Shown: positions 6,182 to 15,162, numbered from the stretch's first letter. The stretch: DNA of 16,180 nucleotides from an uncultured beta proteobacterium (GCA_903870955.1 CAIQEX010000194.1:1-16180), one strand, 5' to 3'. Notes: generated from the sequence alone by a model not told the origin. Program-made: numbers and translations.

Positions 6182-9100
6182 TTAAGAATGTGCGTCAAAG
6201 GCCGCCGGGCTATTCCAGCCGGTCTCCCGCCACGCCACGCACCAGGCTGGAAATAGCGCGGCAGGCATGGGCCTGGCGATGCCATAGCCCTGCACCTGGT
6301 AGCAACCCAACTTATGCAGAGCGGCGCCATGCTCCAGGGTCTCCACGCCTTCGGCCACGACCTGGCGACCAAACACATTGGCCAGTTCGATGATGCCGCG
6401 AACGATGCCCAAATCGTCGGGGTCACTCAGCATGTCGCGAACAAAACTCTGGTCAATTTTGAGCGTGTGCACGGGCAGTTTGCGCAAGTAGGTCAGTGAC
6501 GAGTAGCCGGTGCCAAAATCATCCAGCGCAAACCGTACGCCCAGCTTCATGCACGACTGCAGGATTTCGACCGCATGTTGCATATCGCCAATGGCGGCAG
6601 TTTCCAGAACCTCTAGTTCAAGACAGGAAGGCTTGATGTCCGCAAAGCGGGCCAATGTTTGCGCCAGCCGGGTTGCGAAATCGGCCTGCAACAAATGGTT
6701 GGCGCTGATGTTGACACTCACCTTGACCTCAGACCCCAGCACTTTCCAGTCACGCAATTGCTGCAGGGCCGAAGCAATCACCCACTCGCCGAACCGGGTC
6801 TCAAGATGGCTGCCATTCAAGGCCGGTAAAAACGCCGCCGGTGACAACAATCCGGCGGTCGGGCTTTGCCAGCGTATCAAGGCCTCTGCACCTGTGACCA
6901 AGCCGGTGCTGAGGTCCACCTGCGGTTGGTAATACAGCACAAACTGCTGGTCCGAGAGAGCCACTTCCATTTGGTCAAGGAGTTCACGGTGCTGTTGCGC
7001 GACGCGGTCAATCTCCGTATCAAACATCTGGAAGCGGTTCTTGCCGGCCTGCTTGGCCAGGTACATCGACATATCTGCATGCCTGAGCAAAATGTCCGGG
7101 TCGGAATTATCCGAAGGGTAGAGGCTGACACCGATGCTGGCTGACAGTGCGATCACATGGCCTTGGGTCCGAATGGGCATGCGGGTGGCCTCCAGGACGC
7201 GCTCCAGTATCTGCATACATTCTTCTGGCGTTTCAATATCCGATAGCAGCAAGACGAATTCATCACCCCCCAAACGGGCCAGGGTATCGTCGGCACGCAG
7301 CACGGCACTGAGATGCTGGCCTATCGCAATCAGGACCTGATCGCCAATGGAATGCCCCAACTGGTCGTTGATGATCTTGAACCCATCCAGATCCAGAAAA
7401 CAGATGGCTGTGGATTTTCCACTGCGGTCGGAACGCAGGATGGATTGTTTCAACCGGTCAGAAAGCAAGCGGCGATTGGGCAGCAAGGTCAGCGAATCAA
7501 AATTGGCAACCCGATCGAGTTCCGCCTCATGCGCCTTGATCTGGTTGATATCGGTGTGGGTCCCCGACATCATCAACGGCGTGCCATCGACGTCGCGACC
7601 GACAATGCGCCCGCTTGTCAGAACCCATTGCCACGAGCCATCCTTGCATTTCACACGCAGCTCGACTTCGTGCTTGCTCGAAAGTCCCTTGATGTGGCGA
7701 TCAATCGAAGCCATGACGAGCGGCAGGTCTTCCGGATGGACCAAATGTGACCAATAGTCCGGGTCTTTTCGCATTTCGCCCGGCTGGTAGCCCAGCATGG
7801 TTTCCCAGCGCGCACTCACCTCGAAGGCATTGGTTTTCAGGTTCCAGTCCCAATAGCCCTGATTGGCACCTTCCAGCACGCGGGCCAGCCGTTGTTCACT
7901 GTCACGCAAAGCCGATTCCGTGCGTTGGCGTTCAGTGATATCCGTACTCAGCACATAGTAGCCACTGACGCGATTTTGCGAATCAAAGGTGGGCATCAAA
8001 TTGACCAGCAAGCAGGCATCGGGAAAGGGCTGCCAGTCATAGGTTTGGTATTGACCCTGAAGGGCTCGCGCAACATAGGGGGCAACCTTGGCATAGCGCT
8101 CCGGGCCCAGAATCTCCAAAACCGAGCAACCAATCAGCTGCTCTCTTTCCGGAGCAAAGAGCGCGTGGAACTGCGGGTTGACATAGACATACCGTTCACT
8201 GGCATCAACATAGGCGATCATGGCTGGAACGCCGTTGATCACACTCCGAAGGTGGGCTTCGCTGGTGGCCAGATGGAGCCGTTCTTCGTCAAGCTCCCGG
8301 CTAATTTTCAGTTGTTCCGAAACATCGATAACGGACGACAGACTGCGTACCGGCTTGCCCTGTGCGTCCCGCTCCAACTCGGCGGAAACCAGGGTGTCCA
8401 TGGTCTCGCCGTTGCGCTTAATCCATTGGTACGGAATATCCCGTATCGAACCGGTCTTGAGAAATGTTGGAAAAACCGTTTCAAGCGCATGCCGTTGCGA
8501 CGCCGGAGTCATGAATTCCGTCGGCATCCGGCCAATCATCTCGTCGCGTGCATAGCCCAGCTTTTCTGCAAAAAAATTGCTCACGCTCAGCAGCACGCCC
8601 CGTGCGTTGATCGAGTACAACATGGCCGGAGTGGCTTCATACAGACGCCGCTGGATGCGTTCACTTTCAATCAATTGCAGCTGCGCCTCTTTGCGATCAC
8701 TGATGTCCAGATAGGTGCCAAACATGCGTTGCGCAGTTCCGTCCGGGTTCCAGGTTTTTATCTGACCGCTTGAGTGCACCCAAATCCAGTGTCCTTGGGC
8801 GTGTCGCATGCGAAATTCGCAGTCATACCGGGCAACCTTTTTGGACATATGGGCTTCGACCGCTGCCTCGGTGCGTGCGAAGTCATCCGGGTGTACCAGC
8901 GCACTCCAGGCGTCATAGGTGACGGATTCAAAATCCTTCAGCGTTCGGCCAAGAACTTCGGCCCACCGTTCGTTGACGATGAGTTGCCCCGTGTTGATGT
9001 CCCAGTCCCAGGTGCCGGCACCGGTCCCATCCAGAATGTCCTGCAAGCTGCGTTGCTGCTTGAACCAGGACTTTTCGCTGGCGCGCGTCTCAAGCACGAT

Positions 9101-9568
9101 GGCAAGCGCAATCGACAATTGGCCCAGTATGGTCCGTTGCGTCTGCGTTAGTTTGCGCGGTATCCGATCCAGCACACACAGTGTGCCCACCAAGTGGCCA
9201 CTTGATAAGCGAATCGGGGCACCGGCATAAAAACGGATCTCCGGGCTCTGCGTCACCAGCGGGTTATCGGAAAACCGTGCGTCTTCCAACACGTTAGGGA
9301 CTTCGAATATTTCTTCGCCGTGAATGGCGTGTGAGCAAAATGAAATGTCGCGCCCCGTTTCGTGAACGCCGGGCAAACCCACATTGGCCTTAAACCATTG
9401 GCGATCACTGTCGACCAGACTAATCAGGGACATCGGAACGTCGCAAACAGTGGATGCGACTTTGACCAAGGCGTCAAACTCTGCCTCCGCTTGCGAATCC
9501 AGCACACCCAGTGCTTTGAGTGCTGCAAGTCGGTCAGCTTCATTGGCTGGCACTTTGGCGCTGATCAT
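6182..9568 (-). CDS. GAF-PAS-PAS-PAS-PAS-GGDEF-EAL cyclic-di-GMP synthase/phosphodiesterase
   Basis: Bifunctional-looking cyclic-di-GMP enzyme of 1128 residues without membrane segments. Order seen: GAF (about 1-162, with the DRQWFKANVGL and SFCSHAI segments common in stand-alone sensory GAFs), four PAS domains (about 185-300, 315-420, 435-545, 565-690; the first and fourth are PAS_3-like), GGDEF (about 700-860) and EAL (about 875-1115). GGDEF at 767-771 is intact and preceded by RADD at the inhibitory-site position (RxxD, five residues upstream), so synthesis should be feedback-inhibited. EAL at 895-897 is intact, and the catalytic set is present: SVNIS, ELEVLET, DDFGTGYSS, LKID, AEGVET and QGYG. 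Both activities are therefore plausible. I chose the ATG at 9568, which directly precedes the conserved GAF start; the frame continues to 9637 but those residues look non-conserved. No clear Shine-Dalgarno is seen at 9568. The gene is downstream of the kinase/receiver operon on the same strand. Confidence 0.93.
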   Translation of the reverse strand: MISAKVPANEADRLAALKALGVLDSQAEAEFDALVKVASTVCDVPMSLISLVDSDRQWFKANVGLPGVHETGRDISFCSHAIHGEEIFEVPNVLEDARFSDNPLVTQSPEIRFYAGAPIRLSSGHLVGTLCVLDRIPRKLTQTQRTILGQLSIALAIVLETRASEKSWFKQQRSLQDILDGTGAGTWDWDINTGQLIVNERWAEVLGRTLKDFESVTYDAWSALVHPDDFARTEAAVEAHMSKKVARYDCEFRMRHAQGHWIWVHSSGQIKTWNPDGTAQRMFGTYLDISDRKEAQLQLIESERIQRRLYEATPAMLYSINARGVLLSVSNFFAEKLGYARDEMIGRMPTEFMTPASQRHALETVFPTFLKTGSIRDIPYQWIKRNGETMDTLVSAELERDAQGKPVRSLSSVIDVSEQLKISRELDEERLHLATSEAHLRSVINGVPAMIAYVDASERYVYVNPQFHALFAPEREQLIGCSVLEILGPERYAKVAPYVARALQGQYQTYDWQPFPDACLLVNLMPTFDSQNRVSGYYVLSTDITERQRTESALRDSEQRLARVLEGANQGYWDWNLKTNAFEVSARWETMLGYQPGEMRKDPDYWSHLVHPEDLPLVMASIDRHIKGLSSKHEVELRVKCKDGSWQWVLTSGRIVGRDVDGTPLMMSGTHTDINQIKAHEAELDRVANFDSLTLLPNRRLLSDRLKQSILRSDRSGKSTAICFLDLDGFKIINDQLGHSIGDQVLIAIGQHLSAVLRADDTLARLGGDEFVLLLSDIETPEECMQILERVLEATRMPIRTQGHVIALSASIGVSLYPSDNSDPDILLRHADMSMYLAKQAGKNRFQMFDTEIDRVAQQHRELLDQMEVALSDQQFVLYYQPQVDLSTGLVTGAEALIRWQSPTAGLLSPAAFLPALNGSHLETRFGEWVIASALQQLRDWKVLGSEVKVSVNISANHLLQADFATRLAQTLARFADIKPSCLELEVLETAAIGDMQHAVEILQSCMKLGVRFALDDFGTGYSSLTYLRKLPVHTLKIDQSFVRDMLSDPDDLGIVRGIIELANVFGRQVVAEGVETLEHGAALHKLGCYQVQGYGIARPMPAALFPAWCVAWRETGWNSPAAFDAHS

Positions 9569-9863
9569 GTCAGTAGTTGATAAAAAGTGAAGTGTCAGGC
9601 CAAGCCTTACAGCTGACGGTATTTCCCTTATCTGCAAGCATCTTTATTTTGTTCGACATGAATCACCAGTATAGGGCGCAAAGGCGGTGCATTGCAGGCT
9701 CGCGTCTGAAGGTCACGCGTGAATTTGCAACAATGAATTGCCCTTCGAATAGGGATGAACTTCGTTCAACCCATCGCACATGCCCGAAGCAAAGCGCAGC
9801 GTTCATCACTCCCGGGATTTCATGCGAAGGAAAACTAATAGTTTTCTCTGCGCCAGAATAGCT
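9569..9863. other. Intergenic region upstream of the cyclic-di-GMP gene
   Basis: A 295-bp gap between the stand-alone receiver and the cyclic-di-GMP gene, both on the minus strand. No coding frame looks real here. It contains the hyphenated palindrome listed separately and a short inverted repeat GAAAAC-TAATA-GTTTTC (9830-9846) 17 bases past the receiver's stop, which has no T-run beside it and is a poor terminator candidate. The gap is long enough for a separate promoter, but I cannot point to convincing -35/-10 boxes. Confidence 0.5.
9752..9772. repeat. 21-bp hyphenated palindrome
   Basis: GGG-A-TGAAC-TTC-GTTCA-A-CCC: arms of 3 and 5 bp are perfectly complementary, broken only by an A/A mismatch, around a 3-base centre. 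It lies about 185 bp upstream of the cyclic-di-GMP start. It could be an operator for a dimeric regulator or an RNA hairpin. Confidence 0.5.
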
Positions 9864-10280
9864 TCAAGACCGGGTTTCTGGAGGCACAATGCCCAGTGCC
9901 TCAGACAACGAATTCAACTCAATGGGCTTGGTGAATGCGCCGGTTAGCCGTAGCCCGTTGGCGCTGGCAATTGTTTTGGCCAAGGCCAGCATTTCGATAT
10001 TCACGCCACTGGCCACCACCACACCGCCGGTGTATTTCAGTTCCACCAAATGCAGGAGAAATTCAATCCCGTCCATATCCGGCATGAACACGTCACAGAC
10101 CAGATAGTCAATCGGCTGGCCGTGGGATTTCAAAAGCTTTAGTCCATCGTTGCCATTCTTGGCTACCAGCACATGGTTCACACCCAGGATGGACAAATAC
10201 TCGCCCATCACCAGATGAAAGAACTCGTCATCGTCGACCACCAACACGGTGGGTGAAACCTTGCTTTCAAGTGCATGCAT
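9864..10280 (-). CDS. Stand-alone CheY-like response regulator
   Basis: A 138-residue single receiver domain with no output domain. All active-site residues are present: the acidic cluster VVDDD (Asp16-18), the phosphoacceptor Asp63 in LVCDVFMPDMDG, the VVASG strand carrying the conserved Ser, and Lys in FTKP. It should be phosphorylated and act by protein contact, as CheY or Spo0F do. The ATG at 10280 is well supported: AGGGAG lies about nine bases upstream. It follows the hybrid kinase after 33 bp on the same strand, so the kinase's HPt domain is its probable phosphodonor. Its downstream target is not visible; the neighbouring cyclic-di-GMP enzyme or the TPR protein are candidates only by proximity. 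Confidence 0.9.
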   Translation of the reverse strand: MHALESKVSPTVLVVDDDEFFHLVMGEYLSILGVNHVLVAKNGNDGLKLLKSHGQPIDYLVCDVFMPDMDGIEFLLHLVELKYTGGVVVASGVNIEMLALAKTIASANGLRLTGAFTKPIELNSLSEALGIVPPETRS

Positions 10281-10313
10281 TTTATATTTCTCCCTGGGAT
10301 GGAAACCTGGTTG

Positions 10314-13300
10314 TTATAGATCGTTGATATGCAGGGCAACCGCAGCCCATTCTTCTTGAAGTCCTGCACGGATAGCCTGGCAGGTGTGGCTGTCTTCAAG
10401 GCGGCCAGCCGATTCCAATTGGTCGCACAAGTCCCCCAAGCGCAACGCGCCCACGGTCCTGGCTGCTGATTTGAGTTTGTGTGCTTCCTCCGCAGCGTCC
10501 CGGTAGCGCGCCTGATCGAGCGACATTTCCAGATACGACAGCTGCTCGGGCGCGCTGGCAAGAAAGCGCGCAATCAGGCGGCGGTGAACCGCGGGGAAAT
10601 TGCCCATGGCCTTGGGCAGAACCTGCGCGTCCCACACCGGCGTGTCGGAGGCGTCCGGCGGCGTTGCGTTTATGTTTGAAGATGTTTCCTGCGGTGCTTG
10701 TGCCAGCGCGCTTGGCGACCTTTTCCCCAGGCATTGAATCAGCGTGGCAAAAAGTTGCTGCGCGTTGATTGGCTTGGTTACCACCGCATTCATGCCGGCT
10801 TGCAGGCATTGAACATGGTCTTCCGTATTGGCATTTGCCGTCAGCCCAACCACCGGAATGTGGGACAAGTCCGCATCGCTTCGGATGCTGCGCGCAGCCT
10901 CAAGGCCATCCATGACGGGCATACGCATGTCCATCAATACGCAGTCAAAACGACTTTCCCGCAACAGCGCGAGTGCTTGCGCTCCATCGCTCGCCAGCAT
11001 CACGGTAACCCCGGCACTTTCCAGCATGCCCTTGGCGACTTCCAGATTGAAGGCGCTGTCGTCCACCACCAGCATATAGGTCCCGCGCAGTTCCTCCATG
11101 GAGGTTGGGGCGGCATCGATTGGCTGCAGTTTGCCCCAGTCGTCGGATGCCGTCTCCAAGCTGGCCGTAAACCAGAATGTGCTGCCTTTGCCGAGGGTGC
11201 TTTCAACGCCGACATCGCCCCCCATCAGGGCCGCCAACTGTTTGCATATGGCCAGACCCAGCCCGGTCCCGCCATATTTGCGGCTGATGGAATTGTCAGC
11301 CTGCTCGAACGACTTGAACAGCCGCAACTGTTGCTGCGCATCCAAACCAATGCCCGTGTCCTGGACTTCGAAACGCAGGTGCTGTGTGGTTGAATTTTCT
11401 GTGTCCGACGCGGAAGATATTTTGGAGACGCGCAAGGTGACCCCGCCACGCTCCGTAAACTTGATTGCGTTGTTGACGTAATTGATGATGATTTGTCCCA
11501 GGCGCAAGGAGTCACCGCGCAAATACTGAGGGACTTCCGGGCCCAGTTCGTAGGCCATCTGCAGCCCCTTTTCGCGCGCGCGTCCCTCGGTGAGTTGAAC
11601 CAGGTTTTGCACCACCCGGTGCAGGTCGAAATTGCCCACTTCAAGATCCAGTTTGCCGGCATCTATTTTGGAGAAATCGAGGATGTCATTCATCAGACTG
11701 ACCATGTGACCGCCCGCACTCTGAATTTTTTCCAGGTACTCGCGTTGCTGTTGCGACGGGTTGGCCTGCAGTGCGAGATACACCATGCCCAATACGGCAT
11801 TCATGGGCGTGCGAATTTCATGGCTCATGTTGGAGAGAAAGTCTCCCCGGGAGCGGGTCGCAAAATTGGCCCGCTCAAGGGCCTGCCCCAATTCGTGCGT
11901 GCGTTGCTGGACCCGCGTTTCCAGGGTTTCATTCAACTCGATCATGCGTTTTTGATTCGCGACGCGCTCGGAAACATCGGCTATGTTGGCGATCACCAGA
12001 CGTTCCCCATGCAAGGTAAATGGGCTCAGGCCTACCTCGACAGGAATCTCGTGCCCCAACTTGTGTTGACACGAAAGTTGGGAATGCCCCGTCATGGGGC
12101 GGGCCGTAGACTTTCTTGCAAAAGACTCCCGGTGGGCCGCATGCAGACGGCGCGATTCGCCTGGAACCAGGGCGTCTACGTTGAGTTGCAACAATTCTTC
12201 CGCGGTGTATCCAAACAGGGATTTCGCCACGGAGTTGGCAAACAACAACTGCCCCTCGGTTGACACCAAAAGCACAGCGTCGGCGGATGCCTCGAGTACG
12301 GCCAGCAACTGTCGCTCGTCGGCACCTTTTCTTTCGGTGATGTCTTGCCGGGTTCCCATCATGCGCAAGGACTTTCCATCCTCTGTCCACTCCACGACCC
12401 GGCCGCGGTCAAGAACCCAAATCCATTCGCCGTTTTGGTGGCGCATGCGGCCTTCGCGTTCATAGGTGGTGGCTATGCCCTGAATGCAGCGCTTCAATTC
12501 CAGCTGCGCGCGCGCGATGTCTGCGGGATGTTCAAAAGGGACCCAGTGCTCTAACGCCGTGCCACCGATTTCTTTCAGGGTTCTTCCCAACATCGATGCA
12601 CAGCGTTCATTGAAATCTGCCTTGCCGGTTTGTATGTTGAATTCCCAGGTGCCGAGGTTGGCACTCCAAAGAATCTGGTCCATCCGGTCACGCGAAGTCT
12701 TCATCGCTTTGAAGGCCAGCTCGGCTTCGCTGACGGCCAGTTCCGAGGTCATTTGTGCTGCGGTGAGGTCCTGGACGTTTTGCTTTAGTTCTTTTTCGTA
12801 GTGGTCGCGCAGGCGGTTAAAAGTGGCCGCGATCACCGTGTAAAACATCAGCGACAGACAGAATTGAATTTTGACGTCGACGTTATACGGATAGGCAAAG
12901 GGCAGTGCGTCATGCAGCAGCCACAGGTACGTCACCACCCCACCAAAAAAGATCAGGCTGTAGCGCCAGCCGACGGTTTGACCCTTGAGAAAGAAAGCCA
13001 GAAAGGGTGCCAGATAGATCCAGAACAAGCCGGTGCCCTGAAGCCCGCCAAAAACAACCAAGGCCCCCAAAATGATGACCGTGGCCGCGGTGATGAGCGC
13101 TTCGGAAATGAGGACGCCACCGCTGCGGGTGGCAATCAAACTGGCGGGCAGCAAAAGGAAAGTGACGGCGGCCAGCTCTGTCAGGCCCAAGGGCACCATA
13201 CCCGGCGTCAACAAGTTGAATACGGAAAAGACCAGACCCACCGCGACACCGATACCCGAGGTGGCGCGTGCCTGCCGGGCCCGTGAATTGAGGCCGATAA

Positions 13301-13370
13301 AGCTCTTCGCGATGCCCCTCAGAGCTTCAACGGGTCCGTTACCCGTTGGGGCGGTTTGCCCGTTTCCCAT
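10314..13370 (-). CDS. Membrane hybrid histidine kinase with PAS, receiver and HPt domains
   Basis: A 1018-residue phosphorelay kinase in the inner membrane. Order seen: about six hydrophobic segments between residues 38 and 190, a charged helix (about 195-235), a PAS_3-like domain (about 240-345), a second PAS (about 355-470), a coiled-coil linker, HisKA with FLSNMSHEIRTPMN (His517), HATPase with NNAIKF, DTGIGL and GGTGLGL boxes, a receiver with Asp814 in CVLMDMRMPVMDG and Lys in VTKP, and a C-terminal HPt with AHKLKSAARTVGA (His964). The chain His517 to Asp814 to His964 is complete, as in ArcB/BarA-type kinases. The start at 13370 is chosen over the ATG at 13436 because AGGGGG stands five bases upstream. 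The membrane part is not a sensor type I can name. It heads an operon with the stand-alone receiver and is divergent from the MFS transporter. Confidence 0.93.
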   Translation of the reverse strand: MGNGQTAPTGNGPVEALRGIAKSFIGLNSRARQARATSGIGVAVGLVFSVFNLLTPGMVPLGLTELAAVTFLLLPASLIATRSGGVLISEALITAATVIILGALVVFGGLQGTGLFWIYLAPFLAFFLKGQTVGWRYSLIFFGGVVTYLWLLHDALPFAYPYNVDVKIQFCLSLMFYTVIAATFNRLRDHYEKELKQNVQDLTAAQMTSELAVSEAELAFKAMKTSRDRMDQILWSANLGTWEFNIQTGKADFNERCASMLGRTLKEIGGTALEHWVPFEHPADIARAQLELKRCIQGIATTYEREGRMRHQNGEWIWVLDRGRVVEWTEDGKSLRMMGTRQDITERKGADERQLLAVLEASADAVLLVSTEGQLLFANSVAKSLFGYTAEELLQLNVDALVPGESRRLHAAHRESFARKSTARPMTGHSQLSCQHKLGHEIPVEVGLSPFTLHGERLVIANIADVSERVANQKRMIELNETLETRVQQRTHELGQALERANFATRSRGDFLSNMSHEIRTPMNAVLGMVYLALQANPSQQQREYLEKIQSAGGHMVSLMNDILDFSKIDAGKLDLEVGNFDLHRVVQNLVQLTEGRAREKGLQMAYELGPEVPQYLRGDSLRLGQIIINYVNNAIKFTERGGVTLRVSKISSASDTENSTTQHLRFEVQDTGIGLDAQQQLRLFKSFEQADNSISRKYGGTGLGLAICKQLAALMGGDVGVESTLGKGSTFWFTASLETASDDWGKLQPIDAAPTSMEELRGTYMLVVDDSAFNLEVAKGMLESAGVTVMLASDGAQALALLRESRFDCVLMDMRMPVMDGLEAARSIRSDADLSHIPVVGLTANANTEDHVQCLQAGMNAVVTKPINAQQLFATLIQCLGKRSPSALAQAPQETSSNINATPPDASDTPVWDAQVLPKAMGNFPAVHRRLIARFLASAPEQLSYLEMSLDQARYRDAAEEAHKLKSAARTVGALRLGDLCDQLESAGRLEDSHTCQAIRAGLQEEWAAVALHINDL

Positions 13371-13520
13371 CGTCGCCCCCTGCATGTCGCATGAATATTG
13401 AGTTCGCCCCAGGCGATCTGTTGAAGCATAAAGCACTGTTCCCAGGATTGCCTGTAGTATTTGATGCCGTTTTGACTTGAATCAGTTGCTGCCCTGGGTC
13501 GGCACCATTCCCCCAAAAAT
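13371..13520. other. Divergent intergenic region between kinase and MFS genes
   Basis: 150 bp that must hold the promoters of the kinase operon (minus) and the transporter (plus). A TTGACT at 13472-13477 resembles a -35 box on the plus strand but no fitting -10 box follows at 16-18 bp. No operator-like dyad stands out beyond a loose CCCAGG/CCTGGG pair (13441-13446, 13493-13498). Confidence 0.35.
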
Positions 13521-14768
13521 ATGAACACGAAGTCTCCTCTTGCCGCGACCGCGAACCCCATGGTGGGGTGGACTGTCGTCGGCTACGGCTTTATGGCGAT
13601 TGCCTTATCGGCATCGGCGCGCGCCCTGTTAAGCCTGGTGATGCCTCTGTGGGAGTCTGAAATGGGTTGGACCCGCAGCCTCATCTCGACCGCCGGCGCC
13701 GTCGCCTTGATAGTTATGGCGATCACGGCGCCCATAGCCGGGGACTTCATTGACCGCTTGGGTCCACGCAAGTTGCTGGCGGCCGGATTCGCCCTGCTGG
13801 CGGCCGGGTTGGCCTTGACCACCGTCTCGACAGCGCCATGGCAACTGATGTTGAACTTCGGTGTCATTTCCGGCGTTGGCTTCGGGGTGGTTGGGGCCAG
13901 CGTTTTCTTTGCGGCGGTTGCGCCCTATTTTGTTGAGCGCCGGGGTTTTGCCATGGCCGTGGTGGACTCTGGCTCCACCGTGGGACCGCTATTGCTGGTG
14001 CCGCTGGCTGCGTTTGTGTTGACTGCTTGGGGTTGGAGAAATGAGTTTTTGGCAGCCGCCGGAGCAAGTGCTTTGATGGTGCCCATCGCGTTGTATTTGT
14101 TACCCAGAAACTCCGGCAAGCACACAGCGCATCACGCTGCGCCGCAGGAGCCGATGCGTACCCGTCTTCTCGCTCTGGCCCGCAGCCCGACGTTCAACCT
14201 CCTGTTCTGGAGCTTTCTTCTGTGCGGCTTCACCAGTTCGGGGGTTATCGAAACACACTTTCTGCCGTATGCCGCGATATGCGGCTTCGGTGGTGTGAAG
14301 GCCGCTGGCGCCTATGGTCTTCTGTCCGGCATCAACCTGGTGGGTGTGCTGGTGGCCGGGTGGCTTTCTGACCGCATGAACCGGCCCCTGCTGCTGGCTG
14401 GAATCTACGTTGTCCGTTCACTGAGTTTTATCCTGCTCATGCAGGTGGGAAATGACGTGACTCTGCTGTATGCGTTTTCTGTCATCTTTGGTTTGTTCGA
14501 CTACGCGACGGCGCCCGTGGTTGCCAGTCTGGTGGCCTCGCATTTGGGGGTTCGGGTGATGGGACTTTCGATGGGGCTGCTGAGTGCGGGGCACTCACTG
14601 GGAGCGGCGCTGGGAGCGTATGCCGGTGGCGTTGCGTTTGATGTGCTGGGCAGCTACCGTTGGCTGTGGATCATCTCGGTCTCCATGGCCTTGCTGGCGG
14701 CTTTGATTGCTGCCTTCATCCGCAAGAATCCCACCCAGGGGCACCAAAGTTTGCAGGCGAGCGTTTAA
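13521..14768 (+). CDS. MFS transporter, substrate unknown
   Basis: A 415-residue inner-membrane protein with about twelve hydrophobic segments and the two halves typical of the major facilitator superfamily. The loop between segments 2 and 3 carries the motif GDFIDRLGPRK (residues 74-84), matching the family's GxxxDRxGxR, and a second copy, GWLSDRMNRPLLL, occurs in the matching loop of the second half. The overall pattern (GWTR near segment 2, a short central loop rich in His and Arg, SLGAALGAYAGG in segment 11) resembles the monocarboxylate/oxalate-formate group often found in Burkholderiales, so an organic acid is a reasonable guess but not shown. The ATG at 13521 has no clear Shine-Dalgarno; the next in-frame ATG is at 13560. 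It is divergent from the hybrid kinase, whose signal might therefore relate to the transported compound, although this is inference from position only. Confidence 0.88.
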   Translation: MNTKSPLAATANPMVGWTVVGYGFMAIALSASARALLSLVMPLWESEMGWTRSLISTAGAVALIVMAITAPIAGDFIDRLGPRKLLAAGFALLAAGLALTTVSTAPWQLMLNFGVISGVGFGVVGASVFFAAVAPYFVERRGFAMAVVDSGSTVGPLLLVPLAAFVLTAWGWRNEFLAAAGASALMVPIALYLLPRNSGKHTAHHAAPQEPMRTRLLALARSPTFNLLFWSFLLCGFTSSGVIETHFLPYAAICGFGGVKAAGAYGLLSGINLVGVLVAGWLSDRMNRPLLLAGIYVVRSLSFILLMQVGNDVTLLYAFSVIFGLFDYATAPVVASLVASHLGVRVMGLSMGLLSAGHSLGAALGAYAGGVAFDVLGSYRWLWIISVSMALLAALIAAFIRKNPTQGHQSLQASV

Positions 14769-14814
14769 TCCGCAGGCTTCAAACGCTGGCTCACACGCCC
14801 GCTGCCTATTCTGA

Positions 14815-14841
14815 AGACCTCTTTAACTGAATCGGAGGTTT
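14815..14841 (+). promoter_or_regulatory. Stem-loop covering the Shine-Dalgarno of the DUF4242 gene
   Basis: AGACCTC (14815-14821) can pair with GAGGTTT (14835-14841) around a 13-base loop, giving a 7-bp stem with one G-U pair. The 3' arm includes most of the GGAGG ribosome binding site (14834-14838), so folding would hide it from the ribosome. Regulatory meaning is inferred. Confidence 0.35.
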
Positions 14842-14843
14842 CT

Positions 14844-15119
14844 ATGCCCAAGTTTGTCATCGAACGCGCGATACCCGGAGTGGGTGCCACGCAGGCAGCG
14901 GAGTTGCAGGCCATTTCGCAAAAATCCTGCAGCGTGCTGCAGGAGCTCGGCCCCGACGTGCAGTGGGTCCATAGCTATGTCACAGGGGACAAGATTTACT
15001 GCATTTACAACGCCGCAAATGAAGAGCTGGTCAGAGAGCACGCACGGCGCGGCGGTTTCCCGGCCAACAGTGTCGCCAGGGTAATGTCCATCATAGATCC
15101 CACGACAGCCGAGGTTTGA
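14844..15119 (+). CDS. DUF4242 small protein (nickel-binding-like family)
   Basis: A 91-residue protein beginning MPKFVIERAIPGVG, with the VQWVHSYVTGDKIYCIYNA core and EHARRGGFPANSV towards the end. These segments match the DUF4242 family, whose ferredoxin-like fold includes a structurally studied nickel-binding Streptomyces member; the biological role in proteobacteria is not established. The start is clear: GGAGG lies five bases before the ATG. Translation may be controlled by the stem-loop over this site. It follows the transporter by 75 bp and precedes the BTAD regulator by 43 bp on the same strand, so the three may form one transcript. The regulator next door may control or respond to it, but this is only context. 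Confidence 0.8.
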   Translation: MPKFVIERAIPGVGATQAAELQAISQKSCSVLQELGPDVQWVHSYVTGDKIYCIYNAANEELVREHARRGGFPANSVARVMSIIDPTTAEV

Positions 15120-15162
15120 GCCTCGCCTTGCCAACGCCATAGCCCTCGGGAAGAATGAATGC

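Noticed and set aside
7892..8773. 293-codon plus-strand open frame
   Set aside because: Antisense to the PAS domains of the c-di-GMP enzyme; no family features.
9830..9846. GAAAAC-TAATA-GTTTTC inverted repeat as a terminator of the kinase/receiver operon
   Set aside because: Stem of only 6 bp, mostly A-T, and no T-run after it on the minus strand.
13441..13498. CCCAGG/CCTGGG inverted repeat between kinase and MFS genes
   Set aside because: Six-bp arms 46 bp apart are expected by chance in sequence of this composition.
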